DNA of 64,000 nucleotides from NCBI GenBank assembly GCA_029553955.1, contig JAKPJZ010000250.1, positions 124,001-188,000 on the forward strand, written 5' to 3'. How positions within the stretch are numbered: position 1 is the first letter of the stretch; every line of letters begins with the position of its first letter. Below are positions 9,128 through 17,311 of this stretch, piece after piece. The position numbers and the translations under genes were made by a program. Under the pieces are notes generated by a model that was given only the letters and a program-made list of their open reading frames with translations, searched no databases and was not told the DNA's origin. The DNA comes from Chloroflexota bacterium. GTDB lineage: Bacteria > Chloroflexota > Anaerolineae > SpSt-313.

Positions 9128-9156
9128 ATTGTACCACAGGTGCGCAAGGTCGCCAA
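9128..9156 (-). promoter_or_regulatory. Promoter of alpha-mannosidase gene
   Basis: TTGGCG, a 17-base spacer and TACAAT on the minus strand, about 137 bases before the GTG start. Confidence 0.55.
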
Positions 9157-9162
9157 AAGTGA

Positions 9163-9236
9163 CGCCCCGGCCCGAACAAGCCCGGACTCCCCAACTTGTT
9201 GGGGGTGGGGTACGGCCCGAACAAGTTCGGGAGTCC
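9163..9236. repeat. Small mixed direct/inverted repeat
   Basis: CGGCCCGAACAAG occurs twice. CCGGACTCCCCAA and GGAGTCCGGGG form a partial inverted pair. It lies just beyond the pckG stop and may help termination. Confidence 0.45.
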
Positions 9237-9241
9237 GGGGG

Positions 9242-10996
9242 CTAGGATATGGCCTCTGCCACGCCCAGGCGCTCGGCGAGGGCCTGGTGTTCGTGAGAGA
9301 CCTCGTCGGGCAGGCGGCGGCCGAACTGGCTGAAGAACTGGGCCTGCTCGGTGAGCTCGGCTTCCCAGGCCTCGCGGTCGACGCTAAGGAGGTCCGCGAG
9401 CGCCCCGGCGGGCAGGTCGAGGCCTGCGAGGTCGAGCGAGCCGGGGGCGGGGACGTAGCCGATGGGCGTCTCGACCGCGGCGGCGTGGCCCTGCACGCGC
9501 TCGATGATCCACTTGAGTACGCGCACGTTGTCGCCAAAGCCGGGCCAGAGGAAGCGGCCGTCGGCGCCGGTGCGGAACCAGTTGACGTGGAAAATGGCCG
9601 GCGGGCACGGCATGAGGCCGCCCAGGCGCAGCCAATGGGCGAAATAGTTGCCCATGTTGTAGCCGCAGAAGGGCCGCATGGCCATGGGGTCGCGGCGGGT
9701 GACGCCCACGGCGCCGGTGGCCGCAGCGGTGGTCTCGGAGGCCATGCCGGCGCCGACGTAGACGCCGTGTTGCCAGTCGAACGACTGGAAGACCAGTGGC
9801 GCGACGCGGGCGCGGCGCCCGCCAAAGACGATGGCCGAGATAGGCACGCCCTGCGGGTCTTCCCAGTGAGGCGACATGCTCGGGCAGTTGGCGGCGCGCA
9901 CGGTAAAGCGCGAGTTGGGGTGGGCTGCCTTGTCGCCATTGCGTCCCCAGAGTTGGCCGCGCCAGTCGATCAGCCCGGCCGGGCCGGCGCCGTTGATGCC
10001 CTCCCACCAGGGCACGCCGGAGGGCGTCAGGGCCACGTTGGTGAAGAGGGTGTCGCGCCGGATGGCCGCCATCATGTTGGGGTTGGTCTGGTCGCTCGTC
10101 CCTGGGGCCACGCCAAAGAAGCCGGCCTCGGGGTTCACCGCCCACAGGCGGCCGTCGGCGCCGATGCGCAGCCAGGCGATGTCGTCGCCCACCGTCCGCA
10201 CCCGGTAGCCTGGGAGGGCAGAGACGAGCATGGCCAGGTTGGTCTTGCCGCAGGCGCTGGGGAAGGCGGCGGCGATGTAGGACACGTTGCCCTGTGGGTC
10301 TTCGAGGCCGAGGACGAGCATATGCTCGGCGAGCCAGCCCTGCTCGCGGCCCATAGCGCTCGCCAGGCGCAGCGAGAAGCACTTTTTGCCCAGCAGGGCG
10401 TTGCCGCCGTAGCCGGAGCCGATGCTCCAGATGGCGCGGCGCTGAGGAAAGTGCATGATGAAGCGGCGGCTGGGGCTCAGGTCGCCGATGGAGTGCAGGC
10501 CGGGCACGAAATCATCGGAGCCGCCCAGTTGCTCGAGCGCGGCGCGGCCCATGCGGGTCATGATGCGCATGCTGGTGGCCACGTAGACGCTGTCGGTCAC
10601 CTCGACGCCCACCTTACTAAAGGGCGAGCCGAGCGGCCCCATGACGTAGGGCAAGACGTACATGGTGCGCCCCTTCATGGCGCCGCGGAAGAGGGGCAGG
10701 ATCTGCTCATCGGCATCGCGTGGTGACATCCAGTTGTTGGTAGGGCCGGCGTCGTCGCGGCGGTCGCTGCAGATGAAGGTAAGGTGTTCCGTCCGGGCCA
10801 CATCGCTCGGATGGCTGCGGTGCAGGTAGCAGCCGGGATAGGCCGTATGGTTGAGGCGATGGTAGACGTGCTCGCGCAGCCCCAGCTCGATGAGCGACTG
10901 GTACTCCTCTTCGGAGCCGTCACACCACACAATGCGATCGGGCTGGGTGAGCGCTGCGGCCTGGTTGACCCATCTTTCGAGCGCGGTCTCTGCCAT
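9242..10996 (-). CDS. pckG: Phosphoenolpyruvate carboxykinase, GTP-dependent
   Basis: Cytosolic enzyme of 584 residues that converts oxaloacetate and GTP to phosphoenolpyruvate, the entry to gluconeogenesis. The kinase P-loop FPSACGKTN is the GTP-family form, and the ligands around GSGYGGNALLGKKC and the C-terminal GYNMGNYFAHW segment are typical. Length fits the family (about 600). ATG 10996 has GGGAGGAG five bases upstream. A rho-independent terminator of the preceding gene separates it from the DUF2294 gene, so it is probably transcribed alone. Confidence 0.96.
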   Translation of the reverse strand: MAETALERWVNQAAALTQPDRIVWCDGSEEEYQSLIELGLREHVYHRLNHTAYPGCYLHRSHPSDVARTEHLTFICSDRRDDAGPTNNWMSPRDADEQILPLFRGAMKGRTMYVLPYVMGPLGSPFSKVGVEVTDSVYVATSMRIMTRMGRAALEQLGGSDDFVPGLHSIGDLSPSRRFIMHFPQRRAIWSIGSGYGGNALLGKKCFSLRLASAMGREQGWLAEHMLVLGLEDPQGNVSYIAAAFPSACGKTNLAMLVSALPGYRVRTVGDDIAWLRIGADGRLWAVNPEAGFFGVAPGTSDQTNPNMMAAIRRDTLFTNVALTPSGVPWWEGINGAGPAGLIDWRGQLWGRNGDKAAHPNSRFTVRAANCPSMSPHWEDPQGVPISAIVFGGRRARVAPLVFQSFDWQHGVYVGAGMASETTAAATGAVGVTRRDPMAMRPFCGYNMGNYFAHWLRLGGLMPCPPAIFHVNWFRTGADGRFLWPGFGDNVRVLKWIIERVQGHAAAVETPIGYVPAPGSLDLAGLDLPAGALADLLSVDREAWEAELTEQAQFFSQFGRRLPDEVSHEHQALAERLGVAEAIS

Positions 10997-11030
10997 GGTC
11001 TCCTCCCTGGTCGGTGCACAAAACCTTTGC

Positions 11031-11079
11031 CAAAAAAAACGCCGGCACCCGCCTCACGTTTCGTGAGACGAATGCCGGC
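11031..11079 (-). terminator. Rho-independent terminator
   Basis: On the minus strand GGCCGGCATTCGTCTCACG pairs with CGTGAGGCGGGTGCCGGC and is followed by eight T residues. It ends the DUF2294 transcript. It shows that this organism uses classical terminators, unlike the T-less palindromes. Confidence 0.85.
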
Positions 11080-11187
11080 CTACCATGCGGCCAATCTCCT
11101 GCTTGCTGGAAAGGCAGGGTATTGTCCGCCCCGTCTGCCGGGGGATGTCATGCAGCGCTGAAGACTATGACTGGGGATGCGGCGCCG

Positions 11188-11553
11188 TCAGAGCCATTTG
11201 CTCACGTCGCTATCCATGATGAGGACGATGATACGCTCGCCGGTGGCGGTGCTGACGTCGGTGAACAGGCTCAGCACCTTGCTGCCGGTGATGTCTTCGA
11301 TCATGGATTCGAGAACGGGGCGCGAGGCCTCCACGAGCTCTCGACGCAGGTCCTTGAGCAGCGTACGGCCCTCTTCGCTCTGCGCCAACTGGCGCTCGGC
11401 CGGGGTCAGAAGGCCCTTGAGGCGTACGAAAACGGCATCGCCGATCACATAGGTGCGCACGTCGGCGGGGCCACGCCCCATCTGCTCAACTTCGAATTGG
11501 ACCACCGCCTTGCTGATGGCCGCCTCGATCTGCCCTCTGGTCCGCCTCCCCAT
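11188..11553 (-). CDS. DUF2294/MpsC-like protein
   Basis: 121 residues resembling the DUF2294 family, which Pfam links to MpsC of a sodium-translocating membrane-potential system. Visible features are the N-terminal helix RGQIEAAISKAVVQFEVEQMGRGP, the DVRTYVIGDAVFVRLKGLLTPAE strand-helix block, and a C-terminal ERIIVLIMDSDVSKWL. Such proteins often stand alone, and no mpsAB-like genes are in view, so the function here is open. GGAG lies about 13 bases before ATG 11553, which is long. Confidence 0.75.
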   Translation of the reverse strand: MGRRTRGQIEAAISKAVVQFEVEQMGRGPADVRTYVIGDAVFVRLKGLLTPAERQLAQSEEGRTLLKDLRRELVEASRPVLESMIEDITGSKVLSLFTDVSTATGERIIVLIMDSDVSKWL

Positions 11554-11696
11554 GAAGGTGAGCTTTCTCCTCGAATGCCGATGGCCGATTGATTCCCGGC
11601 CTATTATAGCGTTGGTTGCCGTGGGATGCAAATTCCGTGAGCCGCCCGGGCATGCCGCAGAACCGCCGGCGAGAATCGTTCGTAGTGCCGGAGAGC

Positions 11697-11754
11697 GGTG
11701 CTGGGGAGACACCTGACAGGTCTCCGGAGACCTGTCAGGTGTCTCCCCAGCACC
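11697..11754. repeat. ACACCTGACAGGTCT palindrome, copy 2
   Basis: A perfect 58-base palindrome with the same core as 2957-3008 (CTGGGGAGACACCTGACAGG and complement). It overlaps the last codons of the ABC permease gene, which therefore ends in residues encoded by the repeat (CWGDT). Confidence 0.85.
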
Positions 11755-13825
11755 CGCTCTGCTGCGAGGCGAGCTCGAGGCGTGGCAGGACGAGGGCCTG
11801 GAGCGGCAGCCAGGCGAGCAGGATGGCGATGCCCCAGGCGGTGAGGACGAGCCAGCAGCCGGCGCCGAGCACGGCCGGTTGCTGGGCGAGCGCGTTCTGC
11901 AGCACGGCGAGGCGCAGCGAGAGGGGGAGGTAGTCGCGCTGGGCGAGGACGAGCAGCGGCCAGAGGAGCGACTGCCCCTGGAAGAGGAGCGACATGGCGC
12001 CACCCAGCGCGGCGATGCCGAGCGAAGGCCGGAAGGCGAGTTGCAGGAAGGCGCCGGCGGCGGGCTGGCCGGCGAGGCGCGCTTTGTCGAGGAGCGGCGC
12101 GATGCCGTCAAAGTAGAGCGTGAGGATGTAGAACGCTGCCGGGCAGGCGAGGTAGGGGAGGGCGGGGGTCAGTGGACTGTCGTAGAGGCTGCCGGCGCGC
12201 ACGGCCTCGAACAGGCCGGTGGCGACGGCGACGGGTGGCACGAAGCCGAGGGCGAGAAGCGCCAGGCTGGCGGCCCGGCTGCCGCGCCGGCCGAAGGGCT
12301 GCACGAGCGAGAGCGACAGGGCGGCCAGGTAGGCCGACGGCAGGCCGACGCCGAGGGTGGCGAGCAGCGGCGCCAGGGTGCCGTTGAGCAGCGAGAGCCC
12401 CGGCAGGAGCTCGGCAGCCGCCTGCGCCAGCGGTGCGCCACTGGGGTGGCAGGCCAGTCCGCTGCACCAGAGGTAGGCGAGCAGGAAGGGCAGGATGATC
12501 AGCGCGAGCGCGAGAACGACTGCCAGGCGTGCGAGGGAGCGATGGAGGATGCCACCAGGAAGGGGAGAGGTTCCCTCACCCCCGGCCCCTCTCCCACGTG
12601 CGCGGGGAGAGGGGAGCAGTGACCGCAGGGCCACCATCACGTGGCTCCCTCTCTCATGTGCGCGGGGTTCAGGGGCCGACAGGCGGACCTGTTCCCTCTC
12701 CCCCCTTGCCGCCGCAGCTGCGGCAAGGGGGGAGAGGGCTAGGGTGAGGGGGGATGCCACGGCGTGGCGAGCTTTTGGGCGGGCAGGAAGCGGCTCGCTG
12801 CTGTCCCCAGTCGGCCGCCGATGCGACGTTTCACCCTCACCCCTGCCCTCTCCCTCCGAGGGAGAGGGGGTAGTTGTCGCCCTATCTGGCTCTGGACGTG
12901 CGCGGGCCGGGGCACCCTCACCCCTGCCCTCTCCCTCCGAGGGAGAGGGGGTAGTTGTCGCCCTATCGGCCGCTGAACCCTGCGAGGGAGAGGGAAAGAC
13001 TGCTGCAGTTGCCCCGGCGGCGACCAGGCGCAGGCCGAGGCGCTCGCTCACGAGGCCAAAGGCGAGGCCGAGCCCGAGTGAGGCAGCGAGGAGCAGCGTG
13101 GCCTGGGCAGCGGCCGGCCCGAGCTGGCGCGCCTGGAAGGCGGTGCGAAAGGCGAGCAAGGGCGGTGTGAGCGTGGCGCCGTTGGGCCCGCCGCCGGTGG
13201 CGACGAAGGGCAGGGTGAAGGAGGCGAGGCCCGAGGCCGCTGTCAGCAGCGCCGCGAGCCCGAGCACGCCCATTCTGGCGCGCCTGCCGCGGGCCACGAG
13301 CAGCGCGGCCGCAGTGAGCGCCCCGCCCAAGCCGAGGAAGGCCAGTGCCTCGAGCCCCAGGTAGACGCAGAGGGCGCGGCTGCCGGTGCCGAAGGCGAGC
13401 GCCTGCAGCCAGGGCACGCGTTTGGCGGCGAGTGGCCAGAGGAGCGCCCATGCGGCCGGCGCCGAGAGGGCCAGGGGCAGGCCCAGCGCCAGGCCCGCTG
13501 CGAGGCGCGCCGCGGGATGCGCGCGCGAGAGCAGCCAGCCGGCCAGCGCGGGCAGAGCCAGGCCCGCCAGGCGCGCGGCGATGACGAGCAGGCTGTGGCC
13601 GAGCGCTGCGCCCAGGACGGGGTCGGCCGCCAGCCGGGCATAGTTGGCCAGGTCGGCCCACTGCCCCGGCCGGCCCAGCACGGCGGTTTGCAGGCTGAGC
13701 GCCAGGGTGCGCAGGGCGGGGTAGCCGAGGGCGAGCCCGAAGCCAAGCACGGCGGGCAGGAGCAGGAGGCTGCCCACCGCCAGGCGGGCGATCCGGCTCA
13801 CCTTCTCTCGGGCGAGACGCAGCAT
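11735..13825 (-). CDS. Fused two-domain ABC sugar-type permease with repeat-derived linker
   Basis: Membrane protein of 696 residues with two permease halves resembling MalF-like (LLPAVLGFGLALGYPALRTL...) and MalG-like subunits in one chain. Each half has about six hydrophobic segments, and a weak EAA-like loop (LLDKARLAGQPAAGAFLQLA) is in the second half. Between them lie about 150 residues translated from intergenic repeats, including PSPSEGEGRGEG twice. ATG 13825 has TGGAG seven bases upstream and is preferred over 13900. No ATPase or binding protein is adjacent, so the substrate and activity are unknown. The C-terminal residues come from another repeat. Confidence 0.65.
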   Translation of the reverse strand: MLRLAREKVSRIARLAVGSLLLLPAVLGFGLALGYPALRTLALSLQTAVLGRPGQWADLANYARLAADPVLGAALGHSLLVIAARLAGLALPALAGWLLSRAHPAARLAAGLALGLPLALSAPAAWALLWPLAAKRVPWLQALAFGTGSRALCVYLGLEALAFLGLGGALTAAALLVARGRRARMGVLGLAALLTAASGLASFTLPFVATGGGPNGATLTPPLLAFRTAFQARQLGPAAAQATLLLAASLGLGLAFGLVSERLGLRLVAAGATAAVFPSPSQGSAADRATTTPSPSEGEGRGEGAPARARPEPDRATTTPSPSEGEGRGEGETSHRRPTGDSSEPLPARPKARHAVASPLTLALSPLAAAAAARGEREQVRLSAPEPRAHERGSHVMVALRSLLPSPRARGRGAGGEGTSPLPGGILHRSLARLAVVLALALIILPFLLAYLWCSGLACHPSGAPLAQAAAELLPGLSLLNGTLAPLLATLGVGLPSAYLAALSLSLVQPFGRRGSRAASLALLALGFVPPVAVATGLFEAVRAGSLYDSPLTPALPYLACPAAFYILTLYFDGIAPLLDKARLAGQPAAGAFLQLAFRPSLGIAALGGAMSLLFQGQSLLWPLLVLAQRDYLPLSLRLAVLQNALAQQPAVLGAGCWLVLTAWGIAILLAWLPLQALVLPRLELASQQSGCWGDT
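12545..12990. repeat. CCCTCACCC/GAGAGGG repeat block inside a coding sequence
   Basis: Four repeat units lie end to end. CACCCTCACCCCTGCCCTCT continuing to GTAGTTGTCGCC occurs twice at a 79-base spacing (from 12833 and 12912). Two further inverted units carry CTCTCCC...GGGAGAG arms. The same family occurs outside genes at 42163-42327. The block keeps the permease frame open. Confidence 0.85.
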
Positions 13826-13965
13826 GGCACGCTCCACATCGGCGAGTTGCCGCGCCCCGCGCGGCTTGCATGAGTATAAACTCCTCTTCCTGGCAGGCAA
13901 GCCGATTCTGCATCACGAAGATGACCGGGTCTGATGCTCCGCACACGCCCGGTTCGGACCCCTAA

Positions 13966-14061
13966 CAAAGGGGGAAATGCTGGGCTGGCCGGTCTGCGCC
14001 GCCGGCTGCCCCGCCGGGCAGCCGGCGGCGCAGACCGGCCAGCCCAGCATTTCCCCCTTTG
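13966..14061. repeat. Variable-arm palindrome P3
   Basis: 96 bases with a four-base CGCC centre; the tips are CAAAGGGGGAAATG/CATTTCCCCCTTTG. It lies between the divergent permease and dnaJ genes, upstream of both, so it cannot be a terminator for either. Confidence 0.92.
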
Positions 14062-14151
14062 GGTTTTGAGCTGGGTGGCGGCGAAGCGGGCAACCCGGCA
14101 GCGCTGCTCAAAATGGACATCTTGAGGAGAGGGGCCTGCTCCTGCAAATGT

Positions 14152-14180
14152 TTGACGCGGCCCGGCTTATCGGCTACACT
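14152..14180 (+). promoter_or_regulatory. Promoter of dnaJ operon
   Basis: TTGACG, a 17-base spacer and TACACT, 30 bases upstream of the dnaJ start. No CIRCE-type inverted repeat is seen next to it. Confidence 0.7.
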
Positions 14181-14210
14181 ATGAGCAAGAACCAACAAAG
14201 GTAACCAGGA

Positions 14211-15341
14211 ATGGCAGAAAAGCGCGACTATTACGAGGTCCTCGGTGTGGGCCGGCAGGCCACGGACGAGGAACTGAAGAAGGCGTTTCGCCGTTTGGCG
14301 CGCCAGTACCATCCGGATGTCAACAAGAGTCCGGACGCCGAAGCTCGCTTCAAAGAGGTCAACGAGGCCTATGAGGTGCTGCGTGACCCCGACAGGCGCG
14401 CCGCGTACGACCGCTATGGGCACGCGGGGGTACAGGGCAACGGGGCCGGCTTTGGCGATTTCGGCGGCTTTGGCTTTGGCGGGCTGGGCGACATATTCGA
14501 GGAATTCTTTGGCTTTGGCTCGCGGGCCGGCGCATCGCGGCAGGGGCCAGGGCGCGGCGGCGACGTGCGCGCGCAGGTGACGCTCACCTTCGAGGAGGCG
14601 GTGTTCGGCGCCGAGAAGGAGATCGAGGTCACGCGGCTGGAGGCATGCTCGAACTGTGGCGGCTCGGGCGCCGAGCCGGGCACGCAGCCGCGCCGCTGCC
14701 CCGAGTGCAACGGCCGCGGCGAGGTGCGCCGGGTGCAGCAGTCGCTCTTCGGCTCGTTTGTCAACGTCACCCTCTGCCCGCGCTGCGGCGGGCGCGGCGA
14801 GGTGGTGGGCACACCATGTAGCCGCTGCCGCGGCGAGCAGCGGGTGCCGGTGACCAAGCGGCTGGTGGTGACCGTGCCGGCTGGGGTCGATGACGGCAAC
14901 CAGGTGCGCCTGGCCGGTGAGGGCGAGGCCGGCTTGTTTGGCGGGCCGCCGGGGAACCTGTTCGTGAGCCTGCGCGTGCAGCCGCACCGCTACTTCCGGC
15001 GCCGCGACAACGATGTGCTGCTCGACCTGAACATCAGCTTTGTGCAGGCGGCGCTGGGCGACAAGATCAAGGTGCCGACGCTGAAGGGCGAGGAGGAACT
15101 GACCATCCCTGCGGGGACGCAGACCGGCACGTCGTTCCACCTGCGGGGCAAGGGGGTGCCGTATCTGCGCCAGAATGGCCAGGGCGACCAGGTGGTGACC
15201 GTCCACATCCAGACGCCGACCAAGCTGACGGCCAAGCAACGCGAACTGCTGAAGCAGTTGGGCGAGGCGCTCGGCTATGAGGTCACCCCTCAGGAGTCGA
15301 AGAGTTTCTTCGATAGGGTGAAAGATGCATTCGGAGTCTGA
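14211..15341 (+). CDS. dnaJ: Chaperone DnaJ
   Basis: Full-length type I Hsp40 of 376 residues that delivers unfolded proteins to DnaK and stimulates its ATPase. It has an N-terminal J-domain with the HPD loop (YHPDVNKSP), a Gly/Phe-rich segment ([19 protein letters not shown]) and four zinc-finger CxxCxG units ([32 protein letters not shown]). The C-terminal beta domains end near residue 350. grpE and dnaK are not adjacent upstream, where the ABC permease diverges. It is first in the run dnaJ-prmA-rsmE and overlaps prmA by 17 bases. Confidence 0.97.
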   Translation: MAEKRDYYEVLGVGRQATDEELKKAFRRLARQYHPDVNKSPDAEARFKEVNEAYEVLRDPDRRAAYDRYGHAGVQGNGAGFGDFGGFGFGGLGDIFEEFFGFGSRAGASRQGPGRGGDVRAQVTLTFEEAVFGAEKEIEVTRLEACSNCGGSGAEPGTQPRRCPECNGRGEVRRVQQSLFGSFVNVTLCPRCGGRGEVVGTPCSRCRGEQRVPVTKRLVVTVPAGVDDGNQVRLAGEGEAGLFGGPPGNLFVSLRVQPHRYFRRRDNDVLLDLNISFVQAALGDKIKVPTLKGEEELTIPAGTQTGTSFHLRGKGVPYLRQNGQGDQVVTVHIQTPTKLTAKQRELLKQLGEALGYEVTPQESKSFFDRVKDAFGV

Positions 15342-16323
15342 CGAACAACCTCCTGCCGGGGTGGCCGCAGGTGCGGGCGATGCTGACGCCCGCGAGGGGC
15401 CGCTGAACTGGGTCGAAGTGAGTGTGGTGGTGGATGCCGAGACCGCCGAGGCTGTGAACGCTCTCTTCGAGCAGCATGGAGACGGCGGCGCAGTTGTTGA
15501 GGAGGTGCCGCTGCAGCCCGGGCTGGTCGACGAGCGCGAGCTGCGCGATGCGCCAGCGCCGGAGGGAGGCCTCGCCGTTCGCCGCGTGATCAAGGCATTC
15601 CTGCCGGCCGGCGACGAGGCGCGGCTGGAGGCGCTGCGGCAGGCGCTGTGGCACCTCAGCCAGTTGCGGCCGCTGCCCGAGCCGGAGATCCGCGAGCTGG
15701 GCCCGGCCGACTGGGCGGAGGCCTGGAAGTCGGGCTACCAGGTGCTCACGGTCGGGCCTCGCATGCGCATTGTGCCCTCGTGGATCCCCTACGAGCCGGC
15801 ACCGGGCGAGGTGACGATCACGCTCGACCCAGGCATGGCCTTTGGCACCGGGCTACACCCCACGACGCAGCTCTGCCTGCAGGCGCTCGAGGACCTGATC
15901 GTGCCGGGCATGCGCGTGCTCGATGTGGGCACCGGCTCGGGCATCCTCGCCATCGCCGCGGCCAAGCTGGGCGCGGCGGAGGTGCTGGGGCTCGATATCG
16001 ACATGATCGCCGTGCGCACCGCCCGCGAGAACATGCAGTTGAACGGCGTAGACAGCGTGGTGCGCGTGGAACGGGGCTCGGTCGACACGGCCGACCACGG
16101 CGCCTACGACCTGGTGCTGGCCAATATCCTGGCCGAGATCAACGCGCGCCTGGCGCCCGACCTGGCCAGGCACACCGCGCCGCAGGGCTGGCTCGTGGCT
16201 TCGGGGATCCTCGACACGCGCGAGCCGGTCGTCACGCAGGCGTTCGCTGCGGCCGGGCTCGAGGTCGCGCGCTGCTGGCAGCAGGAGGACTGGCTGGCCC
16301 TGGGGGCCCGGCATACCGAATAG
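15325..16323 (+). CDS. prmA: Ribosomal protein L11 methyltransferase
   Basis: SAM-dependent enzyme of 332 residues that trimethylates ribosomal protein L11. The family block [18 protein letters not shown] is followed by the SAM-binding [20 protein letters not shown] and by the NILAEI catalytic segment. It starts inside the end of dnaJ, so the two are likely translationally coupled. The N-terminal 25 residues are loosely Ala/Gly-rich and may be dispensable. The TAG stop forms the left tip of palindrome P4. Confidence 0.95.
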   Translation: MHSESDEQPPAGVAAGAGDADAREGPLNWVEVSVVVDAETAEAVNALFEQHGDGGAVVEEVPLQPGLVDERELRDAPAPEGGLAVRRVIKAFLPAGDEARLEALRQALWHLSQLRPLPEPEIRELGPADWAEAWKSGYQVLTVGPRMRIVPSWIPYEPAPGEVTITLDPGMAFGTGLHPTTQLCLQALEDLIVPGMRVLDVGTGSGILAIAAAKLGAAEVLGLDIDMIAVRTARENMQLNGVDSVVRVERGSVDTADHGAYDLVLANILAEINARLAPDLARHTAPQGWLVASGILDTREPVVTQAFAAAGLEVARCWQQEDWLALGARHTE

Positions 16324-16408
16324 GAGGGGGTTTGGGTGGGGTTGGGGCTGCCCTGGCCCGCCCGCGGGCGGGCCAGGGCAGCCCCAACCCCACCCAAACC
16401 CCCTCCTA
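16321..16408. repeat. Variable-arm palindrome P4
   Basis: Perfect loop-free 88-base palindrome centred on CCCGCGGG; the tips are TAGGAGGGGGTTTGGG/CCCAAACCCCCTCCTA. It begins at the prmA stop codon and ends six bases before the rsmE ribosome site, inside an apparent operon. Confidence 0.95.
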
Positions 16409-16424
16409 TGGGCAGGAGCATGAC

Positions 16425-17192
16425 GTGTATCGTTTCTTTGTGCCGCCCGAAAGCTTGCAGCGCGACCCGGTGGTCCTGACGGGCCAGCCGGCGCACCGCA
16501 TCGGCCGGGTGCTGCGCATGCAGCCGGGCGACCATGTGCTGCTCCTCGACAACAGCGGCTGGGCCTACGAGACGGAGCTGACCGGATTCGGGGCCGATCA
16601 GGTAGAGGGGCACGTGGAGCGCAAGGTGCTCGCCAGCGGCGAGCCGCGAGCCAAGATCACCCTCTACCAGGCCATGCTCAAGGGCCACGGCTTTGAGACG
16701 GTGCTGGAAAAGTGCACCGAGGTGGGCGTGGTCGAGTTTGTGCCGCTCCTCTGTGAGCGCTGCGTGGTGGGCAGCCTGATGGACGTGGAGGGCCACCGCC
16801 AGGAGCGCTGGGAGCGCATCGTGCGCGGCGCCGCCGAGCAATCGCGGCGCGGCCGCCTGCCCCGGCTGGCGCCGGTGACGATGTGGCCCGTGGCCTGCCA
16901 GCGGGCGCAGCGCAGCGACGTGAGCGTCCTCCCCTGGGAAGAGGCCAAGGGGCCGGCGCTGCGCAACGTGCTCGAGGGCCAGGCTGCCGGCGATGGGGGC
17001 GCGAAGCACGCGCGGCCCTATTCGATCAGCGTCCTGATTGGGCCCGAGGGGGGCCTGACGCCCGAGGAAGCGCAGATGGCAGAGAGCAGCGGCATCCAGG
17101 TCGTCACGCTGGGGCCGCGCATCCTGCGCGCCGAGACGGCGGGGCTGGTGGTGGCAGCGGCGATCTTGTACGCGCTGGGGGATTTGGAGTGA
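16425..17192 (+). CDS. rsmE: 16S rRNA (uracil-1498-N3)-methyltransferase
   Basis: 255-residue SPOUT-class enzyme that methylates U1498 of 16S rRNA. An N-terminal PUA-like domain (residues 1-70, HRIGRVLRMQPGDHVLLLDN) precedes the knotted SAM-binding domain, marked by ISVLIGPEGGLTPEE and VTLGPRILRAETAGLVV. The track ORF starts far upstream within prmA in another frame. GTG 16425 has AGGAG six bases upstream. The prmA-rsmE order is common in bacteria. A palindrome of 88 bases separates them here. Confidence 0.94.
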   Translation: MYRFFVPPESLQRDPVVLTGQPAHRIGRVLRMQPGDHVLLLDNSGWAYETELTGFGADQVEGHVERKVLASGEPRAKITLYQAMLKGHGFETVLEKCTEVGVVEFVPLLCERCVVGSLMDVEGHRQERWERIVRGAAEQSRRGRLPRLAPVTMWPVACQRAQRSDVSVLPWEEAKGPALRNVLEGQAAGDGGAKHARPYSISVLIGPEGGLTPEEAQMAESSGIQVVTLGPRILRAETAGLVVAAAILYALGDLE

Positions 17193-17311
17193 GGCGTGAA
17201 ACGTAATGCGTACTACGTACTACGTGACCTCCGTCACAACGCCATGCCTCGCTCTAGACGACATTACGCATCACGCATCACACTCGCAGACGGTTCGAAG
17301 GAGTTGCTCTC

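Noticed and set aside
7285-9162. 625-residue plus-strand ORF opposite the mannosidase
   Set aside because: Composition is that of an antisense shadow in high-GC DNA, with no domain and no ribosome site.
5866-9939. 1357-residue ORF on the minus strand
   Set aside because: The part upstream of GTG 8991 is antisense to pckG; only the GH38 part is real.
12550-12990. CCCTAACCC-like runs considered as telomere or CRISPR repeats
   Set aside because: Units are inverted, irregular and also found dispersed at 42163; there are no spacers.
16321-16408. P4 as a simple rho-independent terminator of prmA
   Set aside because: No T-tract, symmetric on both strands, and rsmE starts 17 bases later in an otherwise typical operon.
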